Shown piece by piece: positions 1-7,839 of a stretch of DNA of 34,655 nt (position 1 is the first letter of the stretch; every line of letters begins with the position of its first letter). The notes beneath the pieces were generated by a model. The model worked only from the letters and a program-made list of their open reading frames with translations, was not told the DNA's origin and searched no databases. The position numbers and the translations under genes were made by a program. The stretch comes from Clostridiales bacterium (GTDB taxonomy: Bacteria; Bacillota; Clostridia; Lachnospirales; Lachnospiraceae): the NCBI GenBank assembly GCA_022778745.1, contig JALFSR010000024.1:1-34655 (forward strand). The letters are read 5' to 3'.

Positions 1-99
1 AATTGCAAGCATTGCACCTCTATCCAATGTACCATCTGGGTTGAATTTTACTCCACCCTTTGTATCAGGTACCTGTTTTACACAAACGACTATCTTCAC
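1..99 (-). CDS. etfB: Electron transfer flavoprotein beta subunit, N-terminal part
   Basis: Only the first 33 codons are present; the gene runs off the left edge. The start is GTG at 97-99, preceded by GGGAGG at 108-113. The protein begins VKIVVCVKQVPDT, the typical EtfB opening strand, and continues with KFNPDGTLDRG. EtfB pairs with EtfA (expected just outside the window) to carry electrons. In the clostridial Bcd-Etf complex it supports flavin-based bifurcation, in which NADH reduces crotonyl-CoA and ferredoxin together. It lies 14 bases after the bcd stop codon, so it is translated from the same mRNA as thl-crt-hbd-bcd. The bifurcating role is inferred from this context, because the NADH-binding parts lie outside the visible fragment. 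Confidence 0.93.
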   Translation of the reverse strand, partial: MKIVVCVKQVPDTKGGVKFNPDGTLDRGAMLAI

Positions 100-113
100 G
101 ATAAGTACCTCCC

Positions 114-1265
114 TTATTTCAAAATGTTTCCAGAAATAACCATACGCTGAACTTCAGAAGTTCCTTCGTAGATTTCTGTGATCTTAGCATCACGCATCAT
201 ACGCTCTACATCATATTCTCTGATGTATCCGTATCCACCATGTAACTGAACAGCCTTTGTAGTAACTTCCATAGCAACTTCTGCTGCATATAACTTAGCC
301 ATAGCTGCTTCTACACTATAAACTTTCTGTGTTGCCTTTGCCATAGCTGCCTTATAAACTAAAGCCTTAGCTGCCTCTACCTTAGTAGCCATATCAGCTA
401 ATTGGAACTGTGTATTCTGGAACTGACCGATTGAACGACCGAACTGCTTTCTTTCTTTTACGTATTCAACAGTACGTTCCAGAGCACCTTCTGCGATACC
501 AAGAGCCTGTGCAGCAATACCAATACGTCCACCATCCAGTGTATGCATTGCAATATTGAAGCCCTTGCCCTTCTGACCAAGTAAGTTTTCCTTTGGAATA
601 CGGCAGTCTGTGAAAATAAGTTCGTATGTGGAAGAACCACGAATACCCATCTTCTTTTCCTTTGTACCAAATGTAAATCCTGGTGTACCTTTTTCAACGA
701 TAAATGCAGAAATTTCTTTCATCTTTCTACCACGTTTTTCTACAATACCAGTAACTGCGATTACGATATAAACATCTGCTTCTTTACCATTTGTGATAAA
801 GCACTTAGAACCATTTAATACCCATTCATCGCCATCTAAAACAGCCTTTGTCTGCTGTCCCTGAGCATCTGTACCAGCACCTGGCTCTGTCAGACCGAAT
901 GCACCTAACTTCTTACCGCCAGCTAAATCTGGAACATATTTCATCTTTTGTTCTTCTGTACCATATGTTAAAATTGGGTCAACACATAAAGATGTATGAG
1001 CAGATACAATAACACCTGTTGTACCACAAACCTTTGATAATTCTTCTACGCACATAACATATGTTAAAGGATCACATCCCTGTCCACCATACTGCTTTGG
1101 AACTGGGATACCAAGGAAACCAAGCTTCTGCATCTTTGTAACAGTTTCTCTTGGAAATACTTCTGTCTCATCTACCTCTTGCGCAAGAGGCTTTACTTCA
1201 TTCTGAGCAAATTCTCTAAATAACCTTCTCGCCATTTCATGCTCTTTACTTAATGTAAAATCCAT
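114..1265 (-). CDS. bcd: Butyryl-CoA dehydrogenase
   Basis: A 383-residue acyl-CoA dehydrogenase that reduces crotonyl-CoA to butyryl-CoA with FAD, working with EtfAB. The FAD/substrate signature GLTEPGAGTD is present, and the C-terminal motif EIYEGTSEVQR holds Glu367, which aligns with the catalytic base of short-chain Bcd enzymes. The reading frame stays open 15 codons further upstream. The start at 1265 is chosen because GGAGG lies 7 bases before this ATG, whereas the in-frame ATG two codons earlier is only one base from it. Bcd is the fourth gene of the thl-crt-hbd-bcd-etfB run. A hairpin precedes its ribosome binding site. Length and motifs are normal for the family. Confidence 0.96.
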   Translation of the reverse strand: MDFTLSKEHEMARRLFREFAQNEVKPLAQEVDETEVFPRETVTKMQKLGFLGIPVPKQYGGQGCDPLTYVMCVEELSKVCGTTGVIVSAHTSLCVDPILTYGTEEQKMKYVPDLAGGKKLGAFGLTEPGAGTDAQGQQTKAVLDGDEWVLNGSKCFITNGKEADVYIVIAVTGIVEKRGRKMKEISAFIVEKGTPGFTFGTKEKKMGIRGSSTYELIFTDCRIPKENLLGQKGKGFNIAMHTLDGGRIGIAAQALGIAEGALERTVEYVKERKQFGRSIGQFQNTQFQLADMATKVEAAKALVYKAAMAKATQKVYSVEAAMAKLYAAEVAMEVTTKAVQLHGGYGYIREYDVERMMRDAKITEIYEGTSEVQRMVISGNILK

Positions 1266-1288
1266 GTCCATTCCTCCATTATATTTTT

Positions 1289-1336
1289 GCAGCGATCTTG
1301 CTTTATCCATCTCATATTAAACTGCAAAATCGCTGC
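1289..1336 (-). other. Stem-loop in the hbd-bcd spacer
   Basis: GCAGCGAT at 1289-1296 and ATCGCTGC at 1329-1336 are perfect inverted arms of 8 bp around a 32-base loop, just upstream of the bcd ribosome binding site. On the transcribed (minus) strand the stem is followed by A-rich sequence, not a U tract, so it is not an intrinsic terminator. A role in mRNA processing, stability or bcd translation is possible but is inference only. Confidence 0.45.
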
Positions 1337-1358
1337 CTATTTTCTTATATTCTACATC

Positions 1359-2198
1359 TTATTTAGTATAGTCGTAGAAACCTTTACCAGTCTTCATACC
1401 TAACTGACCGCCACGTACCATCTTTCTTAACAATGGATGAGGACGATACTTAGGATCTCCTGTTTCTGCCTGGAGAACTTCCATGATAGCTAATACAATA
1501 TCAAGACCTACTAAATCACCTAATGCTAAAGGTCCCATTGGATGATTTGCACCGAGCTTCATAGCGCTGTCGATACCTTCTACAGATGCAACACCGTCTG
1601 CATAAATACCAATTGCTTCATTGATCATTGGAATTAAAATTCTGTTAACAACAAAACCTGCTGCTTCTTCTACCTGTACAGGAACCTTTCCGATTTCTGT
1701 GGAGATTGCCTTGATCTTTTCAACTGTTTCTTCTGGTGTATTTAAACCAGCAATTACTTCTACTAACTTCATAACAGCTGCTGGATTGAAGAAATGCATA
1801 CCGATTACTGGTCTGTCAAGTCCTGCACCGATTTCAGTAATAGAAAGAGAAGATGTATTGGTTGCAAAAATACATTCTGGCTTACAAATAGCCTGTAATT
1901 CTTTGAATGTCTGCTTCTTTACTGCCATGTTTTCCAGTGCAGCTTCTACAACTAAATCACAATCTGTACAGATATCTTTTACACCTGTTGTGATCTTAGC
2001 TAAGATAGCATCTGCCTTTTCCTGAGTCATTTTGCCTTTTGCAATTCTCTTTTCAAATCCTTTTGCAATTTTCTTCTTGCCGTTTGCAGCGAATTCTTCA
2101 TTAATATCACATAAACAAACTTCATAACCTTCTGTCTGAGCAAATGCCTGAGCAATACCAGAACCCATAGTTCCAGCGCCAATAATACCTACTTTCAT
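1359..2198 (-). CDS. hbd: 3-hydroxybutyryl-CoA dehydrogenase
   Basis: A 279-residue cytoplasmic dehydrogenase that reduces acetoacetyl-CoA to 3-hydroxybutyryl-CoA. The N-terminus carries the Rossmann motif [13 protein letters not shown]. The acidic Asp31 at the end of the second strand (CLCDINEE) suggests NADH rather than NADPH. The catalytic region is visible as NTSSLSIT (Ser117) and [16 protein letters not shown] (His135), followed by the helical C-terminal domain ending GKGFYDYTK. The length is that of a stand-alone bacterial Hbd, not the fused FadB type. The ATG at 2198 has AGGAGG 7 bases upstream. It sits 97 bases after crt and 93 bases before bcd in the butyrate operon. Confidence 0.97.
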   Translation of the reverse strand: MKVGIIGAGTMGSGIAQAFAQTEGYEVCLCDINEEFAANGKKKIAKGFEKRIAKGKMTQEKADAILAKITTGVKDICTDCDLVVEAALENMAVKKQTFKELQAICKPECIFATNTSSLSITEIGAGLDRPVIGMHFFNPAAVMKLVEVIAGLNTPEETVEKIKAISTEIGKVPVQVEEAAGFVVNRILIPMINEAIGIYADGVASVEGIDSAMKLGANHPMGPLALGDLVGLDIVLAIMEVLQAETGDPKYRPHPLLRKMVRGGQLGMKTGKGFYDYTK

Positions 2199-2239
2199 TT
2201 GATTACCTCCTAATTATATAAGTAAAACCATATTAAACA

Positions 2240-2271
2240 TTCTCACTGGGGTTTTCAGCAAAATATGAGAA
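2240..2271 (-). other. Weak stem-loop in the crt-hbd spacer
   Basis: TTCTCA at 2240-2245 pairs with TGAGAA at 2266-2271. A short inner CTG/CAG pairing is also possible. There is no U tract after it in the transcribed direction. It is noted because the other two spacers of this operon hold clearer hairpins; on its own it could be chance. Confidence 0.25.
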
Positions 2272-2295
2272 CTGTTTTTGGTTACTTCTCTTTAT

Positions 2296-3087
2296 TTATC
2301 TATTCTTAAATGGGACAACTTTTAACTTCTTTGATTTATCTTTTTCAAGGAAGTTGCCCATTCCAGCTTTCTGATCTTCTGTCTCAAAGCAGTCACCAAA
2401 TAACTTTTCTTCGATTACAATTGCTTGATCCATATCAACCTGAAGACCTTCGTTGATTGCCTTCTTACAATTACGAACTGCGATTGGAGCATTCTTTGCA
2501 ATTGTAGCTGCAAGCTTCTTAGCAGCTGGCATCAATTCTTCTTGTGTATATACATTGTTTACTAAACCGATACGATATGCTTCATCTGCTTTAATGTTTC
2601 TTGCTCCGTAGATCATTTCTTTTGCTTTACCAACGCCTACGATACGAGCAAGCCTCTGAGTTCCGCCGAATCCTGGTGTAATTCCAAGACCAACTTCTGG
2701 CTGACCAAATACTGCATTATCAGAGCAGATACGAATATCACAGCTCATAGAAATCTCACAGCCGCCGCCTAATGCGAATCCGTTGATTGCTGCTATAACA
2801 GGAATTGGGAATGTTTCTAACTTACGGAATACGTCGTTGCCCTTCTTACCAAATGCTTCGCCTTCTTCCTTTGTTAAAGAACTCATTTCTCCGATATCTG
2901 CACCAGCTACGAAAGATTTTTCACCTGCACCTGTTAAAATAAGTACACGTACTGCATCTAAGTCTACTTGATCTAATGTTGCATCCAATTCATCCAAAAC
3001 TGTGCTATTTAATGCATTTAATGCCTTTGGACGATTAATTGTGATAATGCCAACCATATCTTCTACTTCATAAGTAATAAATTCCAT
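2296..3087 (-). CDS. crt: 3-hydroxybutyryl-CoA dehydratase (crotonase)
   Basis: A 263-residue enoyl-CoA hydratase/isomerase family member that dehydrates 3-hydroxybutyryl-CoA to crotonyl-CoA in the cytoplasm. The N-terminus has the crotonase opening TINRPKALNALN. The oxyanion-hole segment GEKSFVAGADIGEM, the active-site stretch NGFALGGGCEISMSCD and the second catalytic Glu in PEVGLGITPGFGGTQRLAR are all intact. The start ATG at 3087 follows AAAGGAGAGG. Its position between thl and hbd fixes the role as crotonase in butyryl-CoA synthesis rather than fatty-acid degradation. Spacers of 69 and 97 bases separate it from thl and hbd, and the first holds a strong hairpin. Confidence 0.97.
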   Translation of the reverse strand: MEFITYEVEDMVGIITINRPKALNALNSTVLDELDATLDQVDLDAVRVLILTGAGEKSFVAGADIGEMSSLTKEEGEAFGKKGNDVFRKLETFPIPVIAAINGFALGGGCEISMSCDIRICSDNAVFGQPEVGLGITPGFGGTQRLARIVGVGKAKEMIYGARNIKADEAYRIGLVNNVYTQEELMPAAKKLAATIAKNAPIAVRNCKKAINEGLQVDMDQAIVIEEKLFGDCFETEDQKAGMGNFLEKDKSKKLKVVPFKNR

Positions 3088-3116
3088 TGGTATCCTCTCC
3101 TTTATATCACATCATA

Positions 3117-3145
3117 ACCGACAGTCTGCGATACAGACTGCCGGT
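3117..3145 (-). other. Strong stem-loop in the thl-crt spacer
   Basis: ACCGACAGTCTG at 3117-3128 and CAGACTGCCGGT at 3134-3145 flank a 5-base loop. In the minus-strand transcript the only mismatch becomes a G-U pair, giving a 12-bp stem. It lies between the thl stop codon and the crt ribosome binding site. No U tract follows, so it is unlikely to be a terminator. An RNA-stabilising or processing element that sets thl versus crt-hbd-bcd levels is a reasonable inference. Confidence 0.6.
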
Positions 3146-3156
3146 AATTACCAAAA

Positions 3157-4338
3157 TTAGTCACGTTCTACGATTGTTGCACAACCCATTCCGCCACCGA
3201 TACATAATGTAGCAAGACCCTTCTTAGCGTCTCTCTTCTGCATCTCATGTAACAGTGTAACTAAGATACGGCATCCGGAAGCTCCTACTGGATGTCCAAG
3301 AGCGATTGCTCCACCATTTACATTTAACTTTTCTGGATCAAATCCTAAATCTCTTCCAACTGCTAAAGACTGAGAAGCAAATGCTTCGTTTGCTTCGATT
3401 AAATCCATATCTGCAACTGTTAATCCAGCCTTAGCCATAACTTTCTTTGTTGCTGCAACAGGTCCAACACCCATGATAGATGGATCAACACCGCCTAATG
3501 CACCTGCAACCCATGTAGCCATTGGTGTAACGCCTAATTCTTTTGCCTTTTCTTCACTCATTACTACGATTGCTGCTGCACCGTCGTTAATACTGGAAGC
3601 GTTAGCTGCTGTAACAATACCATCTTTCTTGAATGCTGGTCTTAATCTTGCGATACCTTCTGCTGTTGTACCTGGACGTGGACCTTCATCTTTCTTGAAG
3701 ATAACTGTTTCTTTCTTCTTCTTTACTTCTACAGGAACGATTTCATCATCAAACTTTCCAGCTTCCTGTGCTGCAACTGCCTTCTGCTGACTTGCTGCTG
3801 CAAAAGCGTCTAACTCTTCACGAGTTAATCCCCACTGTTCAGCTACGTTCTCTGCTGTAATACCCATGTGGTAGTCGTTGAATGCATCCCATAATGCATC
3901 GTTTACCATTGTATCTACCATTGGAGCATTACCCATACGGTATCCGTAACGAGCATTCTTTAATGCATATGGAGCCATAGACATGTTTTCCATACCACCT
4001 GCAACAACGATATCAGCATCACCTGCAAGAATCATCTGAGCAGCCATGTTTACACAGTTTAATCCAGAACCACAAACAACGTTAACAGTTACTGCTGGAA
4101 CTTCTACAGGCAAACCAGCCTTTAAAGAAGCCTGACGTGCAACATTCTGTCCTAAACCAGCCTGAATAACACAACCCATATATACATGATCAACATCTTC
4201 TGGCTTTACGTTTGCTCTGTTTAAAGCTTCCTTAATTACAACTGCACCTAATTCTGCTGCTGGAGTTGTGCTTAAAGATCCTCCCATGCTGCCAATCGCT
4301 GTACGGCATGCACCTGCTAATACTACCTTCTTTGACAT
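3157..4338 (-). CDS. thl: Acetyl-CoA C-acetyltransferase (thiolase)
   Basis: A 393-residue biosynthetic thiolase that condenses two acetyl-CoA to acetoacetyl-CoA, the entry step of butyrate formation. The acyl-accepting Cys89 is in [13 protein letters not shown], His349 is in GHPVGASG, and Cys379 is in CIGGGMGCA. These three residues form the thiolase catalytic set, and the length equals that of clostridial ThlA. The ATG at 4338 is preceded by AGGAGG. It is the first gene of thl-crt-hbd-bcd-etfB and lies 101 bases downstream of coaD, from which it is separated by a hairpin and a possible promoter. Confidence 0.97.
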   Translation of the reverse strand: MSKKVVLAGACRTAIGSMGGSLSTTPAAELGAVVIKEALNRANVKPEDVDHVYMGCVIQAGLGQNVARQASLKAGLPVEVPAVTVNVVCGSGLNCVNMAAQMILAGDADIVVAGGMENMSMAPYALKNARYGYRMGNAPMVDTMVNDALWDAFNDYHMGITAENVAEQWGLTREELDAFAAASQQKAVAAQEAGKFDDEIVPVEVKKKKETVIFKKDEGPRPGTTAEGIARLRPAFKKDGIVTAANASSINDGAAAIVVMSEEKAKELGVTPMATWVAGALGGVDPSIMGVGPVAATKKVMAKAGLTVADMDLIEANEAFASQSLAVGRDLGFDPEKLNVNGGAIALGHPVGASGCRILVTLLHEMQKRDAKKGLATLCIGGGMGCATIVERD

Positions 4339-4377
4339 ATTAATTTCCTCCTAAATTTAAGAATAATAAAATAATAT

Positions 4378-4405
4378 ATTATAAAGTTATACTTTCTCAT
4401 GCGAA
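4378..4405 (-). promoter_or_regulatory. Possible promoter of the butyrate operon
   Basis: On the minus strand a perfect TATAAT (plus 4378-4383) lies 16 bases after TTCGCA (plus 4400-4405), a four-of-six match to the -35 consensus. The region between coaD and thl is very AT-rich, so the -10 alone is weak evidence. It would place the start point about 35 bases before the thl start codon. Confidence 0.4.
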
Positions 4406-4417
4406 CATGAAACGTAT
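4389..4417 (-). other. Inverted repeat overlapping the possible thl promoter
   Basis: TCATG at 4397-4401 and CATGA at 4406-4410 are inverted around CGAA. ATAC at 4389-4392 and GTAT at 4414-4417 extend the pairing after an internal loop. As RNA (minus strand) it forms a hairpin with a UUCG loop and no U tract; as DNA it overlaps the proposed -35 box. It could be a weak operator or the 3' end structure of a coaD transcript. It does not match the Rex consensus. Confidence 0.35.
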
Positions 4418-4439
4418 GACTTTTGACCTTAGTATCATA

Positions 4440-4961
4440 TTATAATAAACTTGTTTCATTCAGTCTTTCTGCAGATATAAGATCTGGAAACTTCTGGCGA
4501 AACATACCTACTACTGGTTTCGGTACAAAGAGTGAGATGTCCGTGCCATAGGAAGCCATCTCTTTTACGATAGAAGAGCTTAAAAATGCGTATTCCAGAC
4601 TCGTCGTAAAAAACATCGTATCGATACTCGAATCTAACTGCTGATTCGCCTGTGAGATCTGTAATTCACTTTCAAAATCAGTAACAGCTCGTAATCCACG
4701 GATAATTAAATTCGCATTATTTTTTTTTGCAAAGTCAACAGTCATTCCATCAAACACTTGGATTAAAATATTTGAAAACTGTTTTGTACTTTCCTGAAGC
4801 ATATGTAATCTCTCTTCAATTGTAAATAATGGATTTTTTTTTCTGCTATCTGCTAAAATTCCAATAACTAATTCATCTACTACTTTTGCTGAACGCTCAA
4901 TAATATCGAGATGTCCAAATGTAATGGGATCAAACGTTCCCGGATAAACTGCTCTCTTCAT
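4440..4961 (-). CDS. coaD: Phosphopantetheine adenylyltransferase
   Basis: A 173-residue nucleotidyltransferase that makes dephospho-CoA from 4'-phosphopantetheine and ATP, the fourth step of coenzyme A synthesis. The N-terminal signature AVYPGTFDPITFGHLDI contains the ATP-binding T/HxGH motif ending at His17. Further family signatures are NLIIRGLRAVTDFESELQ and FLSSSIVKE. The start ATG at 4961 follows AAGGAGAG at a spacing of about 10. coaD often neighbours rsmD, but here it stands alone behind its own consensus promoter, between psd and the butyrate operon. The location makes sense metabolically because both neighbouring pathways consume CoA or CoA-derived cofactor, but co-regulation is not shown. 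Confidence 0.97.
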   Translation of the reverse strand: MKRAVYPGTFDPITFGHLDIIERSAKVVDELVIGILADSRKKNPLFTIEERLHMLQESTKQFSNILIQVFDGMTVDFAKKNNANLIIRGLRAVTDFESELQISQANQQLDSSIDTMFFTTSLEYAFLSSSIVKEMASYGTDISLFVPKPVVGMFRQKFPDLISAERLNETSLL

Positions 4962-5082
4962 AAGGCAGAATCTCTCCTTTTTCTAATGGCAGAGATTTCT
5001 TCTCTTAACCAAAACGTATGTATCTAGTCTGTCGTTTTATAAAACATCCTGCTAGATTAGGCATATTTGTTTACCTATCGTC

Positions 5083-5111
5083 ATTATAACTCATCATTCC
5101 TCACCTGTCAA
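5083..5111 (-). promoter_or_regulatory. Consensus sigma-A promoter of coaD
   Basis: On the minus strand TTGACA (plus 5106-5111) and TATAAT (plus 5083-5088) are separated by exactly 17 bases, a perfect housekeeping promoter. The predicted start lies about 115 bases before the coaD start codon, so coaD has a long leader. Read-through into thl is possible because no clear terminator follows coaD. Confidence 0.85.
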
Positions 5112-5152
5112 ATATTTATCAAAGATTTTTATAAATATTTGATAAATATTTG
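5109..5152. repeat. Three AT-rich repeat copies at the coaD promoter
   Basis: ATAAATATTTG occurs twice in tandem (5131-5141 and 5142-5152) and once inverted (5109-5119, CAAATATTTAT). The nested arms TTTATCAAA (5115-5123) and TTTGATAAA (5138-5146) form a further inverted pair. The inverted copy overlaps the -35 box of the coaD promoter, so the array could be an operator or an UP-element-like region. AT-richness makes chance partly responsible. Confidence 0.5.
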
Positions 5153-5161
5153 TCTTATTTT

Positions 5162-5220
5162 AAAAAAAAATACAATAGTTTCTCTTGTTATCCTTATAGA
5201 GCAAACAAATGTTTGTATTT
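5162..5220 (-). terminator. Possible weak terminator after psd
   Basis: On the minus strand AAATACAA (plus 5213-5220) and TTGTATTT (plus 5168-5175) can pair across a 37-base loop. They are followed by a run of nine T that partly overlaps the stem. The stem is AT-only at its ends and a competing small hairpin (CAAAC/GTTTG) exists, so termination would be inefficient. Confidence 0.35.
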
Positions 5221-5244
5221 CATTTTCTATCTGCCTTTTTCCTT

Positions 5245-6105
5245 TCAACAACTTCCAATTGGATCACCCATATGAACAACTGTCTCATAACCGTCCTTTG
5301 TCGCATCAAAAAATTGAGAATCAACAGAAACTTTTTCTTTCTCTAACAATAAAATAATCGTAGAGCCTCCAAATTCAAAATAGCCCTTTTCTTGTCCTCT
5401 TTTTACACAAGCTTCCTGATCGTGATTTGTAATCTTTCCAACCATCAATGCACCTACTTCGATTTGAGTCACCGCACCAAAATGCTTTGTGTGAATCGTT
5501 GTATACTCTCTTGCATTTTCTTTAAAAACAGGAACAAAATCATTTGCAACTGGATTCACTGTATGAAATACTCCTGGAATTTTATGATTTCGTTCTTTCT
5601 GTCCATCATCGACATAACAATATCTATGATAATTGTCAACTGTAAGTCGAATAATTATGCAACTTCCCCCTTGATAGAAAGCTGCAAGATCAGGATTTCT
5701 TAAAAGTGTACGTAAATTATACCACGTATGTTTCACTTCAAATTTTAACTCATCATTAATTCGATACACAGATAATTTTCCGTCACAAGGACTGATTAAT
5801 TTATTTTTATCTTTACAGATTGGTCGTGCCTGCGGTCGAATTTTTCTTGTAAAAAAATCATTATATGAGCAATATTCTTTTTTTATGTATTCATTTAAAT
5901 CAATATGATTGCTGCGTACAAATGGTGTAATTAATATCGCAGATAATTTTGTATTAAGCAGTCTGCCGCCCAATTTTGATATTGCCGGATGGACAAGACC
6001 TTTTAATAGGATACGCCCTGCTGTATGATGATACATCCAAGATAATAGTTGATCTTGTTTTGAACTTTCTTCATAATAATTTCCGTCTCTATCTATATAT
6101 TTCAT
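5245..6105 (-). CDS. psd: Phosphatidylserine decarboxylase proenzyme
   Basis: A 286-residue membrane-associated enzyme that converts phosphatidylserine to phosphatidylethanolamine. The self-cleavage site that creates the pyruvoyl group is visible as FEFGGST, with Ser248 becoming the prosthetic group. The triad-type residues lie in SPCDG (Asp108) and DNYHRY (His160), with a further His in TKHFGAVTQIEVG. The start ATG overlaps the pssA stop by one base (TAATG), showing translational coupling. GAGGAT precedes it. Psd is the last gene of the PAP2-YbhN-pssA-psd operon. Length and motifs fit the type-II-like Psd of clostridia, with no truncation. Confidence 0.95.
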   Translation of the reverse strand: MKYIDRDGNYYEESSKQDQLLSWMYHHTAGRILLKGLVHPAISKLGGRLLNTKLSAILITPFVRSNHIDLNEYIKKEYCSYNDFFTRKIRPQARPICKDKNKLISPCDGKLSVYRINDELKFEVKHTWYNLRTLLRNPDLAAFYQGGSCIIIRLTVDNYHRYCYVDDGQKERNHKIPGVFHTVNPVANDFVPVFKENAREYTTIHTKHFGAVTQIEVGALMVGKITNHDQEACVKRGQEKGYFEFGGSTIILLLEKEKVSVDSQFFDATKDGYETVVHMGDPIGSC

Positions 6106-6725
6106 TAAATTATCCTCAAAATTTTTAAAATAATAATGGCTCCAACAATCACAAATGCAAAAATCGCTTTATTTCCTGGCTTTACCACTTTAAAGTTTGT
6201 AATAAATAATACTGCAACAATCGCCAATACTCCAAGATAAATCAGTGAAAAATATTCTGCTCCAATCATTCCTCTGCATAAAAATACAACAGGAAATATA
6301 ATCGCTGATGATGTAACAGGAAGCCCCTGATAAAATTTTCTGCACTCATTCGTCTCATTTTGACGTTTTTCTTCCATAACATTAAAATAACCAAGACGAA
6401 TAACTGCTGCTAATACATAAAGTACAAGAATTCCTCTCTGCCAAAATCGATGTAGTCCTAAACTGTAGCCGATCATTGCTGGAAAAACGCCAAAACAAAT
6501 AAGATCACAAAGGGAGTCAATCTGAATTCCAAATCGCTTTTCATCATCTGTCCGATCTTTTTTGGAGCGTGCAATCTTGCCGTCAAACATATCACATGCC
6601 CCACTTAATACTAAAAATAAAACTGCTATTTTATAATGTCCGCTTAATGTCTCCATTATTCCAAAGACAGAAAATGCTAGTCCTATGTACGTTACTATTA
6701 CTGTGTAATTATAAAACCCTATCAT
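6105..6725 (-). CDS. pssA: CDP-diacylglycerol-serine O-phosphatidyltransferase
   Basis: A 206-residue integral membrane CDP-alcohol phosphatidyltransferase, with about six hydrophobic segments. The motif residues are Asp45, Asp48-Gly49, Ala52-Arg53, Gly66, Asp70 and Asp74, reading DGKIAR, then GIQIDSLCD. The serine-type assignment rests on the DSLCDLICFG block and on direct coupling to psd; together they make phosphatidylethanolamine from CDP-diacylglycerol and serine. The stretch between AR and G is 12 residues, longer than the usual 8-9, and is very polar (SKKDRTDDEKRF). The ATG at 6725 follows GGAGG. A 70-base spacer separates it from the YbhN-type gene. Confidence 0.92.
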   Translation of the reverse strand: MIGFYNYTVIVTYIGLAFSVFGIMETLSGHYKIAVLFLVLSGACDMFDGKIARSKKDRTDDEKRFGIQIDSLCDLICFGVFPAMIGYSLGLHRFWQRGILVLYVLAAVIRLGYFNVMEEKRQNETNECRKFYQGLPVTSSAIIFPVVFLCRGMIGAEYFSLIYLGVLAIVAVLFITNFKVVKPGNKAIFAFVIVGAIIILKILRII

Positions 6726-6795
6726 ATTAATCCTCCATGCTGCTTGAAAAACAGCTCAAATAGTAATGAAACTCTTTTTTCACACTAATTCCTTT

Positions 6796-7839
6796 TTATC
6801 TTTCTGCATTTGCTCTCTTTTCTTTTATTGTCAATCTTAAATGTGCCCCCATTGTGACAAATGCACTGATCAAAAGCAGAGCATAATAACTAATTCCTCT
6901 GCTTAAAAGCAGACCAGACAATAAATACTGAGATGTAAATATTGGTTCAAAATTTTTTAAGAACAAATTTTCGCTAATTCCCATGCCTCCAGGAAGCGGA
7001 AGCATATCTACACTAATTGATATCGTTGCCTGAAGCATTGTCACAAGCCAAGGTCCTGCTTGTGTCAAGCCAAATGCACGATATACAAGATATGTAACAA
7101 AAAATAATACTAATCTCTGAAATATAGAAATTAATGCAACATTAAAAATAACTAATTTATGGTTCAAAAAAAATGCCGCTGCTTTGTGATACTGATCCAT
7201 AGAATCGATTAGCTTTTTTTCGCGAGTGAAATCTTTCTTCATAAGATGAAGTTTCTGTAATACATGCATTCCCCACATAATAATTCGCTTTGCCAAATTT
7301 GGCCAAAATACAAGCATTAGCATTAATGTAATACATCCAATATTTAAAATTAATCCAAGATAAAACAAAAATCTTGTCTCACACAAATAATTTTGGATGA
7401 AATCCTGATAAAAAACAGCTAACACTAATCCAATTAATACGAGAACAAATTTATATCCAATCGTCACAATCATAAGTACTAATGTAGATACTGGTATATC
7501 CAGCTCATCTTTATTCATATAATAGATCTGTGCTGGCTGACCTCCTGTCGCAGAAGGCGTAATACAACTAAAGAAAAAACCAATAAATGAATATTTAATA
7601 CATTTATAAAGTCTCGTTTTTTTATGTAACGCCCGCATCATATAATGAATAATAACAGACTCACAACAGACAAATAAAACGACTGATATAATTCCTATCA
7701 ATAAATATGATTTCTTTGCCTCAGTAATACATTGAATAATTGCAGGCAAGTCTTGGTCTTTTAACATTAGCCAAAACGTTGCACCACATAATAAAATTAA
7801 AAATAAGATATTCCATATCGTTTTTTTATTTTTCTTCAC
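6796..7839 (-). CDS. YbhN/UPF0104-type membrane protein (MprF flippase-domain family)
   Basis: A 347-residue polytopic membrane protein of the lysylphosphatidylglycerol synthase transmembrane family (PF03706 type). Conserved blocks are SATGGQPAQIYYM after the second or third helix and LPLPGGMGISE near the C-terminus. There is no aminoacyl-transferase domain, so it cannot be a complete MprF. Relatives are thought to move or bind lipids or lipid-linked substrates. Sitting between a PAP2 enzyme and pssA-psd, it plausibly handles a phospholipid or its head group, but the substrate is unknown. The start is GTG with GGAGG upstream, and the gene overlaps the PAP2 gene by 14 bases, implying coupled translation. 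Confidence 0.85.
   Translation of the reverse strand: MKKNKKTIWNILFLILLCGATFWLMLKDQDLPAIIQCITEAKKSYLLIGIISVVLFVCCESVIIHYMMRALHKKTRLYKCIKYSFIGFFFSCITPSATGGQPAQIYYMNKDELDIPVSTLVLMIVTIGYKFVLVLIGLVLAVFYQDFIQNYLCETRFLFYLGLILNIGCITLMLMLVFWPNLAKRIIMWGMHVLQKLHLMKKDFTREKKLIDSMDQYHKAAAFFLNHKLVIFNVALISIFQRLVLFFVTYLVYRAFGLTQAGPWLVTMLQATISISVDMLPLPGGMGISENLFLKNFEPIFTSQYLLSGLLLSRGISYYALLLISAFVTMGAHLRLTIKEKRANAER

Noticed and set aside
4389-4417. Possible Rex operator in front of the butyrate operon.
   Set aside because: The inverted repeat TCATG-CGAA-CATGA does not resemble the Rex consensus (TTGTTAA-type half-sites), so redox control by Rex is not supported here.
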